Counted from the stretch's first letter, positions 33,366-42,810 are shown. The stretch is 64,000 bases of DNA from Limibacterium fermenti (GCF_041902845.1 NZ_CP159486.1:3410001-3474000); one strand, 5' to 3'. Numbers and translations: made by a program. Notes: generated by a model not told the origin, from the letters alone.

Positions 33366-34829
33366 TTATTTGAGCTGTTCCAATATCGACACGAGATAGT
33401 CATACGAACGTTCCACACTATCGATCTTGACGGACTCGTCAGGCGAATGTGCGCCCGTAATGGTGGGGCCGAAAGAAACGATATCGAGTTTTTGCTCCAC
33501 GTTCGATTGGATAATGCCGCATTCCAATCCGGCGTGGATGACGATCACCTGCGGTTTCTCGCCATACTTTTCCAAGTACGCTCTTTCCATCACATGAAGC
33601 AGTTCGGAATGCGCATCGGGCTGCCATCCGGGATAGTCGCTATCGAATTCGACATCGGCTCCCGCCAGCGAGAACACGCTTTCGACCGCCGAGGATACCC
33701 ATTCTTTACGGCTTTCCGAAGAACTGCGTACCAATAATTTCACTTCGATGGTATCTTCGGATGATTTGACGAGCGCGAGGTTCAAAGAACTCTCTACCAC
33801 TCCGGGGAAATCGGCTAAGTCGCTGATCACACCGTTCGGGCATCCTTCCACCGCATGGATGAGGTTATTCTGCACCTCTTCGGGAATAAGCGCCGAAGGC
33901 AACTCTACTTTCTCCGCTACAAAGGAAATGCCGTCTTCGATACCGGCAAAGTCTTCGCGGAAGAGCGACTCGTATTCCAACACCAAGTCCTCCAGATCGT
34001 CGGACAACTGATTGGGCACGGTCACCACAGCCACCGATTCGCGGGGAATGGCATTGCGCAACGACCCGCCATGAATTTCGGCCAAACGGGCTTCGTAATT
34101 TTTGACCGCTTCTTTTAGAAAACGGTTCATGAGTTTATTGGCATTGGCGCGTCCCAAATGGATCTGGGTGCCGGAATGGCCGCCTTTCAACCCGCTAAGG
34201 GAGACTTTATACGCCACGTCTTTATGAGGAATCGATTGGTCGGGCGTGAAGTCGAATGAGATATTCACATCCAGACCGCCGGCACAGCCGATGCATAGTT
34301 GTCCCTCTTCTTCCGTATCGAGATTAATGAGGATGCTGCCTTCAATGAATCCTTTTTGCAAGCCGTTCGCTCCATCCATACCGACCTCTTCGTCGACAGT
34401 AAAGAGCGCCTCGAGCGGAGGATGTTTCAACGAATCATCTTCGAGCACAGCCAACATCATGGCGCACCCGATGCCGTCGTCTGCCCCCAAAGTGGTAGCT
34501 CGGGCCTTTACCCACTCGCCGTCGATCACCGTTTCGATGGGATCTTTCAGAAAATCGTGCGCCATGCCGGTATTTTTTTGCGGCACCATATCCATGTGCG
34601 ACTGCAAAATGACGGTTTTCGCACTTTCGTAGCCTTTGAACGCGGGTTTACGGATTAAAACATTGCCCACCTTGTCCTGAGAGGTTTCGAGGTGAAGCGA
34701 TTTTCCGAAATCCACTACATACTTCGCAATCTCTTTCATATGCCCTGTGGGGCGGGGAATTTGCGTAAATGCATGAAAATGCTTCCATACATTCTGGGGA
34801 TTCAGTTGTAGAATTTCAGTTGTTGACAT
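33366..34829 (-). CDS. pepD: aminoacyl-histidine dipeptidase (M20 peptidase), copy 1
   Basis: A 487-residue cytosolic metallopeptidase cleaving dipeptides such as carnosine-type Xaa-His. The metal site includes His78 and Asp80 (QSHMDMV), Asp117 (LGADDGIG), and the catalytic Glu pair 147-148 (TVDEEVG). The lid domain carries GGHSGTQIHLGRANANKLM. It closely resembles the protein encoded at 55348-56823, so the two are paralogues. A heptamer-repeat tract begins five bases upstream of its ATG. Confidence 0.93.
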   Translation of the reverse strand: MSTTEILQLNPQNVWKHFHAFTQIPRPTGHMKEIAKYVVDFGKSLHLETSQDKVGNVLIRKPAFKGYESAKTVILQSHMDMVPQKNTGMAHDFLKDPIETVIDGEWVKARATTLGADDGIGCAMMLAVLEDDSLKHPPLEALFTVDEEVGMDGANGLQKGFIEGSILINLDTEEEGQLCIGCAGGLDVNISFDFTPDQSIPHKDVAYKVSLSGLKGGHSGTQIHLGRANANKLMNRFLKEAVKNYEARLAEIHGGSLRNAIPRESVAVVTVPNQLSDDLEDLVLEYESLFREDFAGIEDGISFVAEKVELPSALIPEEVQNNLIHAVEGCPNGVISDLADFPGVVESSLNLALVKSSEDTIEVKLLVRSSSESRKEWVSSAVESVFSLAGADVEFDSDYPGWQPDAHSELLHVMERAYLEKYGEKPQVIVIHAGLECGIIQSNVEQKLDIVSFGPTITGAHSPDESVKIDSVERSYDYLVSILEQLK

Positions 34830-34833
34830 ACTA

Positions 34834-34868
34834 TTTAGTTTTTAGTTGTTAGTTTTTAGTTGTTAGTC
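34834..34868. repeat. 7-bp phased degenerate repeat, locus 3
   Basis: Five units: TTTAGTT, TTTAGTT, GTTAGTT, TTTAGTT, GTTAGTC. It lies directly upstream of the pepD start codon at 34829. Confidence 0.65.
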
Positions 34869-34929
34869 GCCGGACGAAAGTCGAATGTCGAAAGTCTAAC
34901 ATCGTTCCGTACTCGATGCGGAATCCCCT

Positions 34930-34953
34930 CGTATTTTAGGGGATTGCTGGTCA
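34930..34953. repeat. isolated 8-bp inverted repeat in the pepD-flippase gap
   Basis: AATCCCCT and AGGGGATT enclose an 8-base loop. It lies in the 220-base gap between the flippase-like gene and pepD, otherwise filled by heptamer repeats. Confidence 0.45.
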
Positions 34954-34988
34954 CGTCCGCCATGACGACCGCTTTAACCCGGCCATCT

Positions 34989-35075
34989 GTCTTTAGTCTT
35001 TAGACATTAGACCTTCGTCTTTTGACTTCATTCATAACTCATAATTCATCCTTCATACCTCACCATTCACACCTC
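34989..35075. repeat. 7-bp phased degenerate repeat, locus 4
   Basis: Twelve units in unbroken phase, from GTCTTTA through GACTTCA, TTCATAA, CTCATAA, TTCATCC, TTCATAC, CTCACCA to TTCACAC. The phase continues through the stop codon (35053-35055) into the last codons of the flippase-like gene. Confidence 0.65.
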
Positions 35076-36048
35076 TTTTGACGTAGGGCATGGCCAATAC
35101 GCCGAATACCCCATAGAGGATGACCCATACCGATTGGATGGTGAAGACCGTTCCGGCAAAGGCTCCGGCCTGATCATAGGGTACGCCTAATATTACCAAC
35201 GATGAAATGACCATGAAGTGCCAGGCTCCGATGCCTCCTTGTACAGGGACTGCCACACCGATATTACTCATAGCAAATACGATCCATCCGGCCAAAAGCC
35301 CCAAGTGTTTCGTAAAGTCGAATGCGTAAAAGCAAATGTAAAAGTACAAATAAAAAGACAACCAGAGAAGAATCGTATAGATTATTATCTGATTTTTCTT
35401 TTTCATTTTGGCAATTAACTTCATATCGTGCTTCAACGTCACAAAGAAACCTCTCACTTTCTTCATCCAAGGGGTGTCTTTAAACACGGTGAACAATAGG
35501 ATGCAGCCGAAGATCAACAGGCCTCCCAGCACATAAATCCACACCGATCGAAACAGGTTCACGATGTTCTCGGCATAATGCGGATTGGTTTCGAAGTAGC
35601 TGATAAAGAAATCGACATAGAGGATGATGCTTATCACCACCACCACCATGGCCGCCACCAAATCGAGCACACGGTCGACCAGATACGTCTCGAATGTTTT
35701 AGAAAAAGGGATCTGATCGTATTTGCTCACCACTCCGCAGCGCCAGAAATCACCGGCACGGGGCAACAAAAAGTTCACGGCGTAATTTCCCAGCGTGGCA
35801 TAGATAATGCTTGCCCGCGCGGGATAATACCCCAAAGAGTTGATAAGCAGCTCCCAACGCAGCCCCCGCAAGATATTGCCGGCTAGACCGAATATGAGCG
35901 AAAAGGCGATAATCTCGAAATGAGCCGACTTGACAATGCTCCACAGTTCCTGCATATCGGTCTTGCGATAGAGCAGCCAAATGATAGCCAGCCCCAAGAG
36001 CAGGGACAACAGCGTTTTGAATATATTCTTTATGGACTTTTTATTCAT
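35053..36048 (-). CDS. flippase-like integral membrane protein (UPF0104)
   Basis: A 331-residue membrane protein of the lysylphosphatidylglycerol synthase transmembrane (UPF0104/AglD-like) family. About eight hydrophobic helices are seen, and the block WRCGVVSKYDQIPFSKTFETYLVDRVLD matches the family signature. ATG 36048 is chosen since the longer frame needs TTG. Members flip or modify lipid-linked polar heads; the partner transferase is not adjacent, although a DUF2156 protein is encoded at 8.6 kb. The final codons are made of 7-bp repeat units. Confidence 0.85.
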   Translation of the reverse strand: MNKKSIKNIFKTLLSLLLGLAIIWLLYRKTDMQELWSIVKSAHFEIIAFSLIFGLAGNILRGLRWELLINSLGYYPARASIIYATLGNYAVNFLLPRAGDFWRCGVVSKYDQIPFSKTFETYLVDRVLDLVAAMVVVVISIILYVDFFISYFETNPHYAENIVNLFRSVWIYVLGGLLIFGCILLFTVFKDTPWMKKVRGFFVTLKHDMKLIAKMKKKNQIIIYTILLWLSFYLYFYICFYAFDFTKHLGLLAGWIVFAMSNIGVAVPVQGGIGAWHFMVISSLVILGVPYDQAGAFAGTVFTIQSVWVILYGVFGVLAMPYVKRGVNGEV

Positions 36049-36068
36049 ATGTTCCGTTCGTTTACGCA

Positions 36069-36160
36069 AGGGAGCGTTTGGAGCGCCCCCCCGGTGAAGA
36101 AGAGCGCCTCTCCCGGTGAGAGGAGCGACGCTCTCGGTGAAGTGACGGGTATTTCTGTTT
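36069..36160. other. GC-rich imperfect repeats between flippase and rsmA
   Basis: Short repeated words (CCGGTGAAG, CCCGGTGAGAGG, CTCGGTGAAG and GAGCG) occur three times in about 70 bases. Possibly decayed palindromes; no gene is seen. Confidence 0.35.
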
Positions 36161-36199
36161 TTTTACAAAACGTATTACGTCATTTATTTAATAAAATAT

Positions 36200-36207
36200 T
36201 ACCTTTG
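36200..36207 (+). promoter_or_regulatory. rsmA -7 box TACCTTTG
   Basis: TAnnTTTG match followed by C, 35 bases upstream of the rsmA ATG. Confidence 0.65.
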
Positions 36208-36242
36208 CGGACGTAAAGATAAGGAATAATCGATAAAAAACA

Positions 36243-37016
36243 ATGATCTCGGTAAGGCCAAAGAAAAATCTGGGACAGCATTTCCTGAAAGATGAGGGTA
36301 TCGCGCAGCGAATAGCCGCCACCCTCGACGGATTCAGCCACCTTCCTGTGTTGGAAGTGGGGGCCGGCACGGGTATGCTTACACGCTTTCTGGTCGGGCC
36401 CGAACGCGATGTGACGGTTGTCGACATCGATGCCGAGTCGATTACTTATCTGGAACAAAACTTCCCTATGCTGGACGGGAAAATCCTTCGCGACGACTTC
36501 TTGCAAATGGATCTCTCGCAATTGTACTCCTCCCCATTCTGTGTGATCGGGAACTATCCCTATCATATTTCCTCGCAAATTATTTTTAAAGTACTCGAGT
36601 ATAAAGAGCTTGTGATATGCTGTTCGGGGATGCTGCAAAAAGAGGTTGCCGAACGCCTGGCAGCCCCTCCGGGAAGCAAAACATACGGAATACTGAGCGT
36701 ACTGGCGCAAGCGTGGTACGACATTGATTATCTTTTTACAGTAAACGAACAGGCTTTCATCCCTCCGCCGAAAGTCAAATCGGGTGTGGTCAGGCTTGTC
36801 CGGAACAACCGGAAAGAAATGAATTGCGACGAAACCCTGTTCAAACGAGTGGTAAAAACGTGCTTCAACCAACGGCGAAAGATGCTCCGGAACTCTATCA
36901 AATCGCTGCTTCCTAAAGAACATTCTTTACCCGACGAGCCCTTGCTAGACAAACGTCCGGAGCAACTCTCGGTAGAACAATTCGAGCATTTGACCAATCT
37001 GCTCAGCGCCTTGTAA
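36243..37016 (+). CDS. rsmA: 16S rRNA dimethyladenosine transferase
   Basis: RsmA/KsgA dimethylates two adjacent adenines near the 3' end of 16S rRNA late in 30S assembly. The 257-residue enzyme has KKNLGQHFLKD (6-16), the SAM loop EVGAGTGMLT (about 40-49), the acidic VVDIDAES, and the catalytic GNYPYHISSQI. FIPPPKVKSGVVRL marks the C-terminal part. corA follows 60 bases later and could be co-transcribed. Confidence 0.96.
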   Translation: MISVRPKKNLGQHFLKDEGIAQRIAATLDGFSHLPVLEVGAGTGMLTRFLVGPERDVTVVDIDAESITYLEQNFPMLDGKILRDDFLQMDLSQLYSSPFCVIGNYPYHISSQIIFKVLEYKELVICCSGMLQKEVAERLAAPPGSKTYGILSVLAQAWYDIDYLFTVNEQAFIPPPKVKSGVVRLVRNNRKEMNCDETLFKRVVKTCFNQRRKMLRNSIKSLLPKEHSLPDEPLLDKRPEQLSVEQFEHLTNLLSAL

Positions 37017-37076
37017 AAAACAAGGCCGCCAAACAGGAAAGAAAACGGATTTATTCACGATTAAAAAACCGACGTC

Positions 37077-38021
37077 ATGGCGGAAATCAAACTCTTTTAT
37101 CACAAAAACGGCATTATCAGATTAAGCCGCAGCCTTGATTTTTTGAAATCGAACCCCATCGGGAGCTTTCTTTGGATCGACCTGAACGATGTGGATGAGG
37201 AAATTGAAAACGAACTCGAAGACTTTCTCAAAATTTACATTCAGGAAGAGGAAGAAATGATTGAAATCGAGGTTTCGTCACGCTATATCGAGACGAACGA
37301 TACGCTGGTCATCAATTCAAACTTCCTTTTATCGAATTTCGAAAGCGACCCGGTATCTTTCATTCTTAAAAACAATATTCTGGTAACGGTGCGAAGTCAG
37401 GAATTGATCTCATTCCATGAAACCGTTAAAAAAATATCGGCCAACCCAAAGAATTATCCCACCGGCGCCGACGTGTTGGTGGCGCTCTTGGAAACCCGGG
37501 TGGAATTCGACGCGGACATGATCGAGAACATGACGCAAAAAATCACCCATTTGAGTAACAGTCTCAACATGCAGGGTGCCGATAGAAACATGCTGAACGA
37601 AATCAAAAACTTACAGGAAAAGACGATGATGCTCCGCGAGAACGTCATCGACAAGCAACGCACCGTGTCGAGCATGTTGCGAAGCGATTTTATCCCGAAA
37701 GAGCTGCAACCGAAGTTATCGATGATTATCAAAGACATCAACTCTCTCATCGAACACATCAATTTCAGCTTCGACCGGCTCGATTACTTGCAGGATACGT
37801 TTTTGGGGTATGTAAACATCGAACAGAACAATATCATCAAGATTTTCACTATCGTATCGGTTATCTTCATGCCGCCCACACTCATTGCCAGCATTTACGG
37901 GATGAACTTCAGCTTTATGCCTGAGTTAGGAGAGAAATGGGGGTACCCTTTTGCTATCATCCTGATGGTGGTGTCGGTCGTCATCATTCTTATCTATTTT
38001 AAGAAGAAAAAGCTGATGTAA
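37077..38021 (+). CDS. corA: CorA-family magnesium/cobalt transporter
   Basis: A 314-residue channel subunit. The large N-terminal cytosolic domain (about 1-245) includes the long helix with ENMTQKITHLSNSL and NLQEKTMMLRENVIDKQRTV. Two C-terminal helices follow (about 255-275 and 289-309), with the selectivity motif YGMN between them. The protein should form a homopentamer in the inner membrane and import magnesium. A heptamer repeat begins at its stop. Confidence 0.93.
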   Translation: MAEIKLFYHKNGIIRLSRSLDFLKSNPIGSFLWIDLNDVDEEIENELEDFLKIYIQEEEEMIEIEVSSRYIETNDTLVINSNFLLSNFESDPVSFILKNNILVTVRSQELISFHETVKKISANPKNYPTGADVLVALLETRVEFDADMIENMTQKITHLSNSLNMQGADRNMLNEIKNLQEKTMMLRENVIDKQRTVSSMLRSDFIPKELQPKLSMIIKDINSLIEHINFSFDRLDYLQDTFLGYVNIEQNNIIKIFTIVSVIFMPPTLIASIYGMNFSFMPELGEKWGYPFAIILMVVSVVIILIYFKKKKLM

Positions 38022-38081
38022 TGGTGGATGGTAATTACAAATTACTAATTACTAATTACTAATTTGTGAGTGGTGAGTGCC
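38019..38081. repeat. 7-bp phased degenerate repeat, locus 5
   Basis: Units TAATGGT, GGATGGT, AATTACA, AATTACT (three times), AATTTGT, GAGTGGT and GAGTGCC in fixed phase. The first unit holds the corA stop codon. Confidence 0.7.
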
Positions 38082-38166
38082 GAAGATAAGAAAAACAAGA
38101 CCGGTTCGACGAATACTCCCACCGGTTGGAATTAATGGCTAAACGGCGTGATGACCTCATAGCCGA

Positions 38167-39168
38167 TCAATTTGTTTTCAGAAAGCCGATAAGCGGTTCG
38201 ATAAACCGGTCGAAGGCCTCGATATGCGGCAAATGCCCTATATCGTCCAATTCCACCAACCGGGATCCCGGTATTTTTCGTTGTGTTTCTTTGCCTAAGA
38301 GTTGGTATTGGCCCATCCGCTCGCGTATAGCCTCGTCTTTCACATTATCCTTTCCGATAGCCGTGCGGTCGCGCGTACCGATAATCAGTAATGTCGGCGC
38401 TTGAATGGAAGAAAATTCGTACACGACCGGCTGTGTAAAGATCATGTCCGACGTTTGGGCATTGTTCATCGCCACACGGGAATAATCAGGATGCTTCGTC
38501 CAACCCGTAAGGAGATAAACCCATTCGTCGTATTCGGGCTTCCAGCGATTGTCGTAATAAAACCGCGACTGATAGTTCTTCGTCGTTTCGTAACTCACTT
38601 TCAATTCCTTTTGATAGTTCTCATCGATGGACGTGTACGGGGCGACAAGTTTCCAATCCTCCAATCCGATCGGATTCTCCAGGATCAGCTTCTCTACCGT
38701 TTCGGGATACATCACGGCGAATCGCACCGCCAACATGCCGCCCATGGAATGCCCCAATAAAAAGACCTTCTGAATGCCTAACTTATCCAGAACCGCCTTG
38801 GTGTTTCCGGCCAATTGTTGGAACGTATACTGATAACCGGCCGGCTTCGACGATTTACCAAAACCTATCTGATCGGGCACAACCACGCGATAACCTTCTT
38901 TTACCAACGCCGCGACGGTCGTTTTCCAATAAGCGCCGTTAAAGTTCTTCCCATGCAATAAAACAATCGTTTTTCCATTCGGATGCTCCGGAAGAACATC
39001 CATATAAGCCATTTTTACATTTTGCTGCTGACTTGTAAAATCGAGATAGCCGACGTCATACGGATAATCGTAATTCGTGAGCATAATATCCAGCACCGGG
39101 CGTTCCGTTTGGGCGGATGCACACAGAAAAACGCCGAGGAATGCGCTTAAAAACAGTTTTCGTCTCAT
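38167..39168 (-). CDS. exported alpha/beta hydrolase
   Basis: A 333-residue hydrolase with signal peptide MRRKLFLSAFLGVFLCASA. The fold is clear: oxyanion segment VLLHGKNFNGAYW, the RVVVPDQIGFGKSSKP block, and the nucleophile elbow LLGHSMGGML (Ser in GHSMG). The catalytic Asp is probably in IIGTRDRTAIG and the His in DDIGHLPHIE. It is probably periplasmic. The substrate is unknown; peptidase-like and esterase members have this layout. Single gene with no obvious partners. Confidence 0.88.
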   Translation of the reverse strand: MRRKLFLSAFLGVFLCASAQTERPVLDIMLTNYDYPYDVGYLDFTSQQQNVKMAYMDVLPEHPNGKTIVLLHGKNFNGAYWKTTVAALVKEGYRVVVPDQIGFGKSSKPAGYQYTFQQLAGNTKAVLDKLGIQKVFLLGHSMGGMLAVRFAVMYPETVEKLILENPIGLEDWKLVAPYTSIDENYQKELKVSYETTKNYQSRFYYDNRWKPEYDEWVYLLTGWTKHPDYSRVAMNNAQTSDMIFTQPVVYEFSSIQAPTLLIIGTRDRTAIGKDNVKDEAIRERMGQYQLLGKETQRKIPGSRLVELDDIGHLPHIEAFDRFIEPLIGFLKTN

Positions 39169-39322
39169 TTTATTTTTAATTATTCATCTGCTTAATCCTT
39201 AATTGAAGAGATTCCATATCTCATTTCTTTCTCTTTAAAAAAACAGTCTACCCGGTAGGAAAGTTTTGCGTGTTACCTCATTCTCCTGAAAAACGCTTAT
39301 CGAGTTACTCTCAAAAAAAGAG

Positions 39323-39763
39323 CTAATCCTCAAACGCGATATTGACGGCATTCATGCCCTTGGGCCCCCGTTCCAGTTCGAACGTCACGGCGTTTCCTTC
39401 GGCAATCGTAGCCGGGGCGCTGCTTATGTGAAAGAAATACTTGTTTACACTACCGATCTGTTTGATAAAGCCATAGCCTTTATCGGCATTAAAAAACTCT
39501 ACCCGTCCCCTTAAGGCGGTCTCTTCCTCCTCGTCCTTTTTGGGAGTGGAAATAACGATATCCTCTATATCTATTTTTTCCCGGGCGGTGACATCGGGAG
39601 GGGTATCGGTGATGACGCCGTTGGCATCCACATAAGCGATCATATCCTCAAACGAATTGGTCGGATTGTTCTTTCGCTCTTCTCTTCGTTGTTGTTTTTC
39701 TTTTCTCTTCTGTTGCTTATTTTTCTCTATTTCTCTTTTGTTAAATGAATTTGATTTAGCCAT
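39323..39763 (-). CDS. cold-shock domain protein with basic N-terminal extension
   Basis: 146 residues. The first 35 are very basic and coiled (MAKSNSFNKREIEKNKQQKR onward), then an acidic linker, then a cold-shock domain (about 83-146) with GRVEFFNADKGYGFIKQ, a variant of RNP1, and YFFHIS as RNP2. Bacteroidota commonly encode this extended form. It should bind RNA and melt structure at low temperature. It lies 55 bases downstream of the DEAD-box helicase gene on the same strand, a functionally sensible pair. Confidence 0.9.
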   Translation of the reverse strand: MAKSNSFNKREIEKNKQQKRKEKQQRREERKNNPTNSFEDMIAYVDANGVITDTPPDVTAREKIDIEDIVISTPKKDEEEETALRGRVEFFNADKGYGFIKQIGSVNKYFFHISSAPATIAEGNAVTFELERGPKGMNAVNIAFED

Positions 39764-39817
39764 ATTTATCGTTGAAACTTATTATTTTTTTAATGTGAAA
39801 CTGCATTTTTATACCCA

Positions 39818-40933
39818 TTAGCTAGCCTCCATAAGGTTCTCGCCGGTTAATTTTTGAATATCTTTCAGCATGGGCTTTTCCTCGTCGGCACAGAACGTGA
39901 GTGCCGTACCTTTGTTTCCGGCCCGGCCCGTGCGTCCGATGCGGTGCACATACGTTTCGGCGACATCGGGCAGGTCGTAGTTAATCACCAACTCCAAATC
40001 GGTGATGTCAATTCCCCTGGCGGCAATATCGGTCGCAATCAGCGCTTGTATTTCATGCGCTTTGAAGTCGGACAAGGCCCGCTGGCGGGCATTTTGCGAT
40101 TTATTGCCGTGAATGGCGGCGCTTCCTATTCCGGCCTTGCACAGGATGCGAGCAATCTTGTCGGCGCCATGTTTTGTACGGGAGAAGATGAGGGTCGACG
40201 TCTCTTTGTTCTTCTTGAGCAATTCGATGAGCAAGTCTTTCTTCTCTTTCTTTTCCACATAGTAAATATATTGCCGGATGGTGTCCACCACCGACGAAAC
40301 GGGGGTGACTTCCACTCTTACCGGATTACGCAAGATGGTACGCGACAGGCTCGCGATAGAAGGCGGCATGGTTGCCGAAAAGAAAAGGGTTTGCTTTTCC
40401 TTCGGAAGTTTGGGCAACAGACGTTTGATATCGTGAATAAACCCCATGTCGAGCATACGGTCGGCTTCGTCCAACACAAAATGGCGAACGGAACTCAGAT
40501 TGACAATGCCCTGATTCATCAAATCGAGCAACCGCCCCGGTGTAGCCACTAATATATCTACGCCGGCATTCAATTGCCTTACCTGTGTATGCTGCTTCAC
40601 ACCGCCGAAAATCACGCAGTGCCGGATACCCGTATACGGCGTGTAATCCTTCAGGCTTTCGTTAATCTGAATAGCCAATTCGCGGGTAGGTGTTAATATC
40701 AGGGCCTGAATGCGTCTTTTTCGACCTTCTACCCCTTGAATGTACAATTGCTGTATAATAGGCAGCGCGAAGGCGGCCGTCTTGCCGGTACCGGTTTGGG
40801 CCAATCCCAATAAGTCGCGGTTATCGAGGGCCGGCTGAATGGCCTGTTGTTGTATCGGTGTGGGAACCGTATATCCTTTTTCGTCTAAAGCCTTCAATAG
40901 CGGCTCTATTAAGTTTAATTCTTTAAATGTCAT
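39818..40933 (-). CDS. DEAD-box RNA helicase (RhlE-like)
   Basis: A 371-residue helicase core. Q motif: TPIQQQAI (about 22-29). Motif I is AQTGTGKT, Ia is TPTRELAIQI, II is DEAD in VLDEADRMLDMG, III is SAT, and the second lobe has ARGIDI and HRIGRTGRAG. The C-terminal extension is very short, unlike many RhlE proteins. It unwinds structured RNA in ribosome assembly or cold adaptation. The predicted transcript starts about 240 bases upstream and includes several hairpins. Confidence 0.95.
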   Translation of the reverse strand: MTFKELNLIEPLLKALDEKGYTVPTPIQQQAIQPALDNRDLLGLAQTGTGKTAAFALPIIQQLYIQGVEGRKRRIQALILTPTRELAIQINESLKDYTPYTGIRHCVIFGGVKQHTQVRQLNAGVDILVATPGRLLDLMNQGIVNLSSVRHFVLDEADRMLDMGFIHDIKRLLPKLPKEKQTLFFSATMPPSIASLSRTILRNPVRVEVTPVSSVVDTIRQYIYYVEKKEKKDLLIELLKKNKETSTLIFSRTKHGADKIARILCKAGIGSAAIHGNKSQNARQRALSDFKAHEIQALIATDIAARGIDITDLELVINYDLPDVAETYVHRIGRTGRAGNKGTALTFCADEEKPMLKDIQKLTGENLMEAS

Positions 40934-41179
40934 ATATTTGTATAAAACTGTTCGCGGTTACGGCAACAGTCGTTTTTTTATTTTTTTTGCCTTTCGGCGC
41001 CAACCGACAGATACGCACGCACCTGCATAACCGGAGGCTTTACCTTCTGACGATCGATTGAATAGCGCAAACAAAAAGTTTGATAGGATGTCAATTTTGA
41101 CGATGGGAAACTCCGTCTCTCAACGACGGAGCAAAACATTGTGAAGAAAGATACACTAAAAACTCGATTGCTCTGGGTG
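40934..41179 (-). promoter_or_regulatory. long structured leader of the DEAD helicase gene
   Basis: About 240 bases between the -7 box and the ATG. It holds a perfect CTCCGTC/GACGGAG stem (41111-41131), GTCAA/TTGAC (about 41091-41102), CAAAC/GTTTG and ACTGTT/AACAGT pairs. No gene is present. Long folded leaders are common for cold-shock transcripts. Confidence 0.5.
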
Positions 41180-41187
41180 CAAAGATA
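41180..41187 (-). promoter_or_regulatory. DEAD helicase -7 box TATCTTTG
   Basis: Exact minus-strand consensus, 247 bases upstream of the helicase ATG and 47 bases after the tRNA-Ser gene on the same strand. Confidence 0.6.
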
Positions 41188-41233
41188 GCAAAATAAATCG
41201 ATTGGTGTCGCCTCAAATCTCTTTTCTTCTCTG

Positions 41234-41320
41234 CGGAAAGCGAGGGATTCGAACCCCCGGTACAGTTACCCGTACACTTGATTTCGAGTCAAGCCCGATC
41301 GACCACTCCGGCAGCTTTCC
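41234..41320 (-). tRNA. tRNA-Ser (anticodon CGA)
   Basis: An 87-base tRNA on the minus strand. The acceptor stem is GGAAAGC (41320-41314) with GCTTTCC (41241-41235), and the discriminator is G. The anticodon stem CTTGA/TCAAG frames loop CTCGAAA, giving CGA for UCG codons. A long variable arm (GTGTACGG...CTGTAC) and the T arm GGGGGTTCGAATCCC class it as serine. CCA is not encoded. Confidence 0.96.
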
Positions 41321-41418
41321 TTTTCGTCTTGCAAAGGTATAACATTTATGAAGATTTCTCAGGCATAAACAAAAATATTTTGTAGTTTTACGTCATTAAA
41401 TCCTAAAACAACATCACA

Positions 41419-42792
41419 ATGAAAGAAATTAACGAGTATGTAGAAGCTCATAAACAACGCTTCCTCGACGAATTGTTCGAATTGATCCGCATTCCTTCTA
41501 TCTCTTCTTTGCCCGAACACAAAGACGATATGTACAAAGCCGCCGAAAAATGGAAAGAATTCCTTTTAGCTGCGGGGGCCGATAAAGCTGAAGTCATGAA
41601 GACCGACGGCAACCCGGTGACGTATGGAGAGAAGATCATCGACCCGAAGGCGCCGACGGTTTTGGTATACGGACACATGGACGTGATGCCGGTAGATCCG
41701 CTGGAACTATGGAATACCGACCCGTTCGACCCTGTAGTAAAAGACAAAAAGATATGGGCTCGAGGGGCTGACGACGACAAAGGCCAGAGTTTTATGCATG
41801 CCAAAGCGTTTGAATATCTCGTGCAATCGGGGAAACTCCGGTGCAATGTGAAGTTCCTGATTGAAGGGGAAGAAGAAATCGGCTCGCCCAATCTCCCTAA
41901 GTTCTGCAAAAAAAATAAGAAGTTACTGAAAACAGACGTCATCCTCGTATCCGACACGTCGATGATTGCCCCCGATGTGCCGTCGATCACCACAGGGCTT
42001 CGCGGACTCGCTTACTGGCAAGTGGAAATAACGGGGCCTAACGTCGATCTGCATTCCGGAATTTACGGAGGCGCCGTCGCCAATCCGATCAATGTGTTGG
42101 CGAAGATGATTGCGCAAACCCTCGACGATGAGGGACGCATTCTTATTCCCGGTTTTTACGACGATGTCGTGGAGGTGTCGAAGGAAGAGCGTTCGCTGAT
42201 GGCTAAGGCACCTTTCTCGTTGCAAGAGTATAAAAAATCGATCGGCGTGAAAGAGCTCGCCGGTGAAAAAGGTTATACGACCAATGAACGGGCAGGTATC
42301 CGCCCCTCTTTCGATGTATGCGGCATATGGGGCGGCTATACCGGCGAGGGCGCCAAAACGATTCTCCCCTCCAAAGCGTATGCGAAAATAAGCACCCGGC
42401 TGGTACCCAATCAGGATTACACGAAAATTGAGAAACTGTTTGCGGAATATTTCGAATCGATTGCCCCGAAATCGGTGGACGTGAAAGTAGCCTATCTGCA
42501 TGGAGGGCCTTCCTATGTGTGTCCCATCGATCTCCCCGCCTATAAGGCCGCGGAAAAAGCGTATACCGATGTATACGGCAAACAACCCGTGCCGGTGCGT
42601 TCAGGGGGAAGCATCCCCATCATCGCCGCCTTCGAGGAAATACTCGGCGTGAAATCAGTATTAATGGGCTTCGGGTTGGGGTCGGATGCCATTCATTCCC
42701 CCAACGAGAACTATCCCCTGGAACAATTCTACAACGGGATACGTACTATCCCATTATTCTATAACTATTTTGCCGAAGAGGCGAAGAAATAA
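41419..42792 (+). CDS. M20 family dipeptidase
   Basis: A 457-residue metallopeptidase. The metal site includes YGHMDVMPVDP (about 92-102), GADDDKGQ (about 117-124) and the catalytic Glu pair in IEGEEEIGSPN. DLHSGIYGG marks the lid domain, and the C-terminal His lies in SDAIHSPNENYPL. This matches the CNDP-like dipeptidase group, distinct from the two PepD proteins in this window. A weak TAGTTTTA element at 41383 may be its -7 box, and a strong terminator follows at 42811. Confidence 0.92.
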   Translation: MKEINEYVEAHKQRFLDELFELIRIPSISSLPEHKDDMYKAAEKWKEFLLAAGADKAEVMKTDGNPVTYGEKIIDPKAPTVLVYGHMDVMPVDPLELWNTDPFDPVVKDKKIWARGADDDKGQSFMHAKAFEYLVQSGKLRCNVKFLIEGEEEIGSPNLPKFCKKNKKLLKTDVILVSDTSMIAPDVPSITTGLRGLAYWQVEITGPNVDLHSGIYGGAVANPINVLAKMIAQTLDDEGRILIPGFYDDVVEVSKEERSLMAKAPFSLQEYKKSIGVKELAGEKGYTTNERAGIRPSFDVCGIWGGYTGEGAKTILPSKAYAKISTRLVPNQDYTKIEKLFAEYFESIAPKSVDVKVAYLHGGPSYVCPIDLPAYKAAEKAYTDVYGKQPVPVRSGGSIPIIAAFEEILGVKSVLMGFGLGSDAIHSPNENYPLEQFYNGIRTIPLFYNYFAEEAKK

Positions 42793-42810
42793 TCGTTCTT
42801 TTTAGGTATA

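Noticed and set aside
41234..41320. tRNA-Ser as an integration site
   Set aside because: No integrase, phage gene or duplicated tRNA 3' end was seen nearby.
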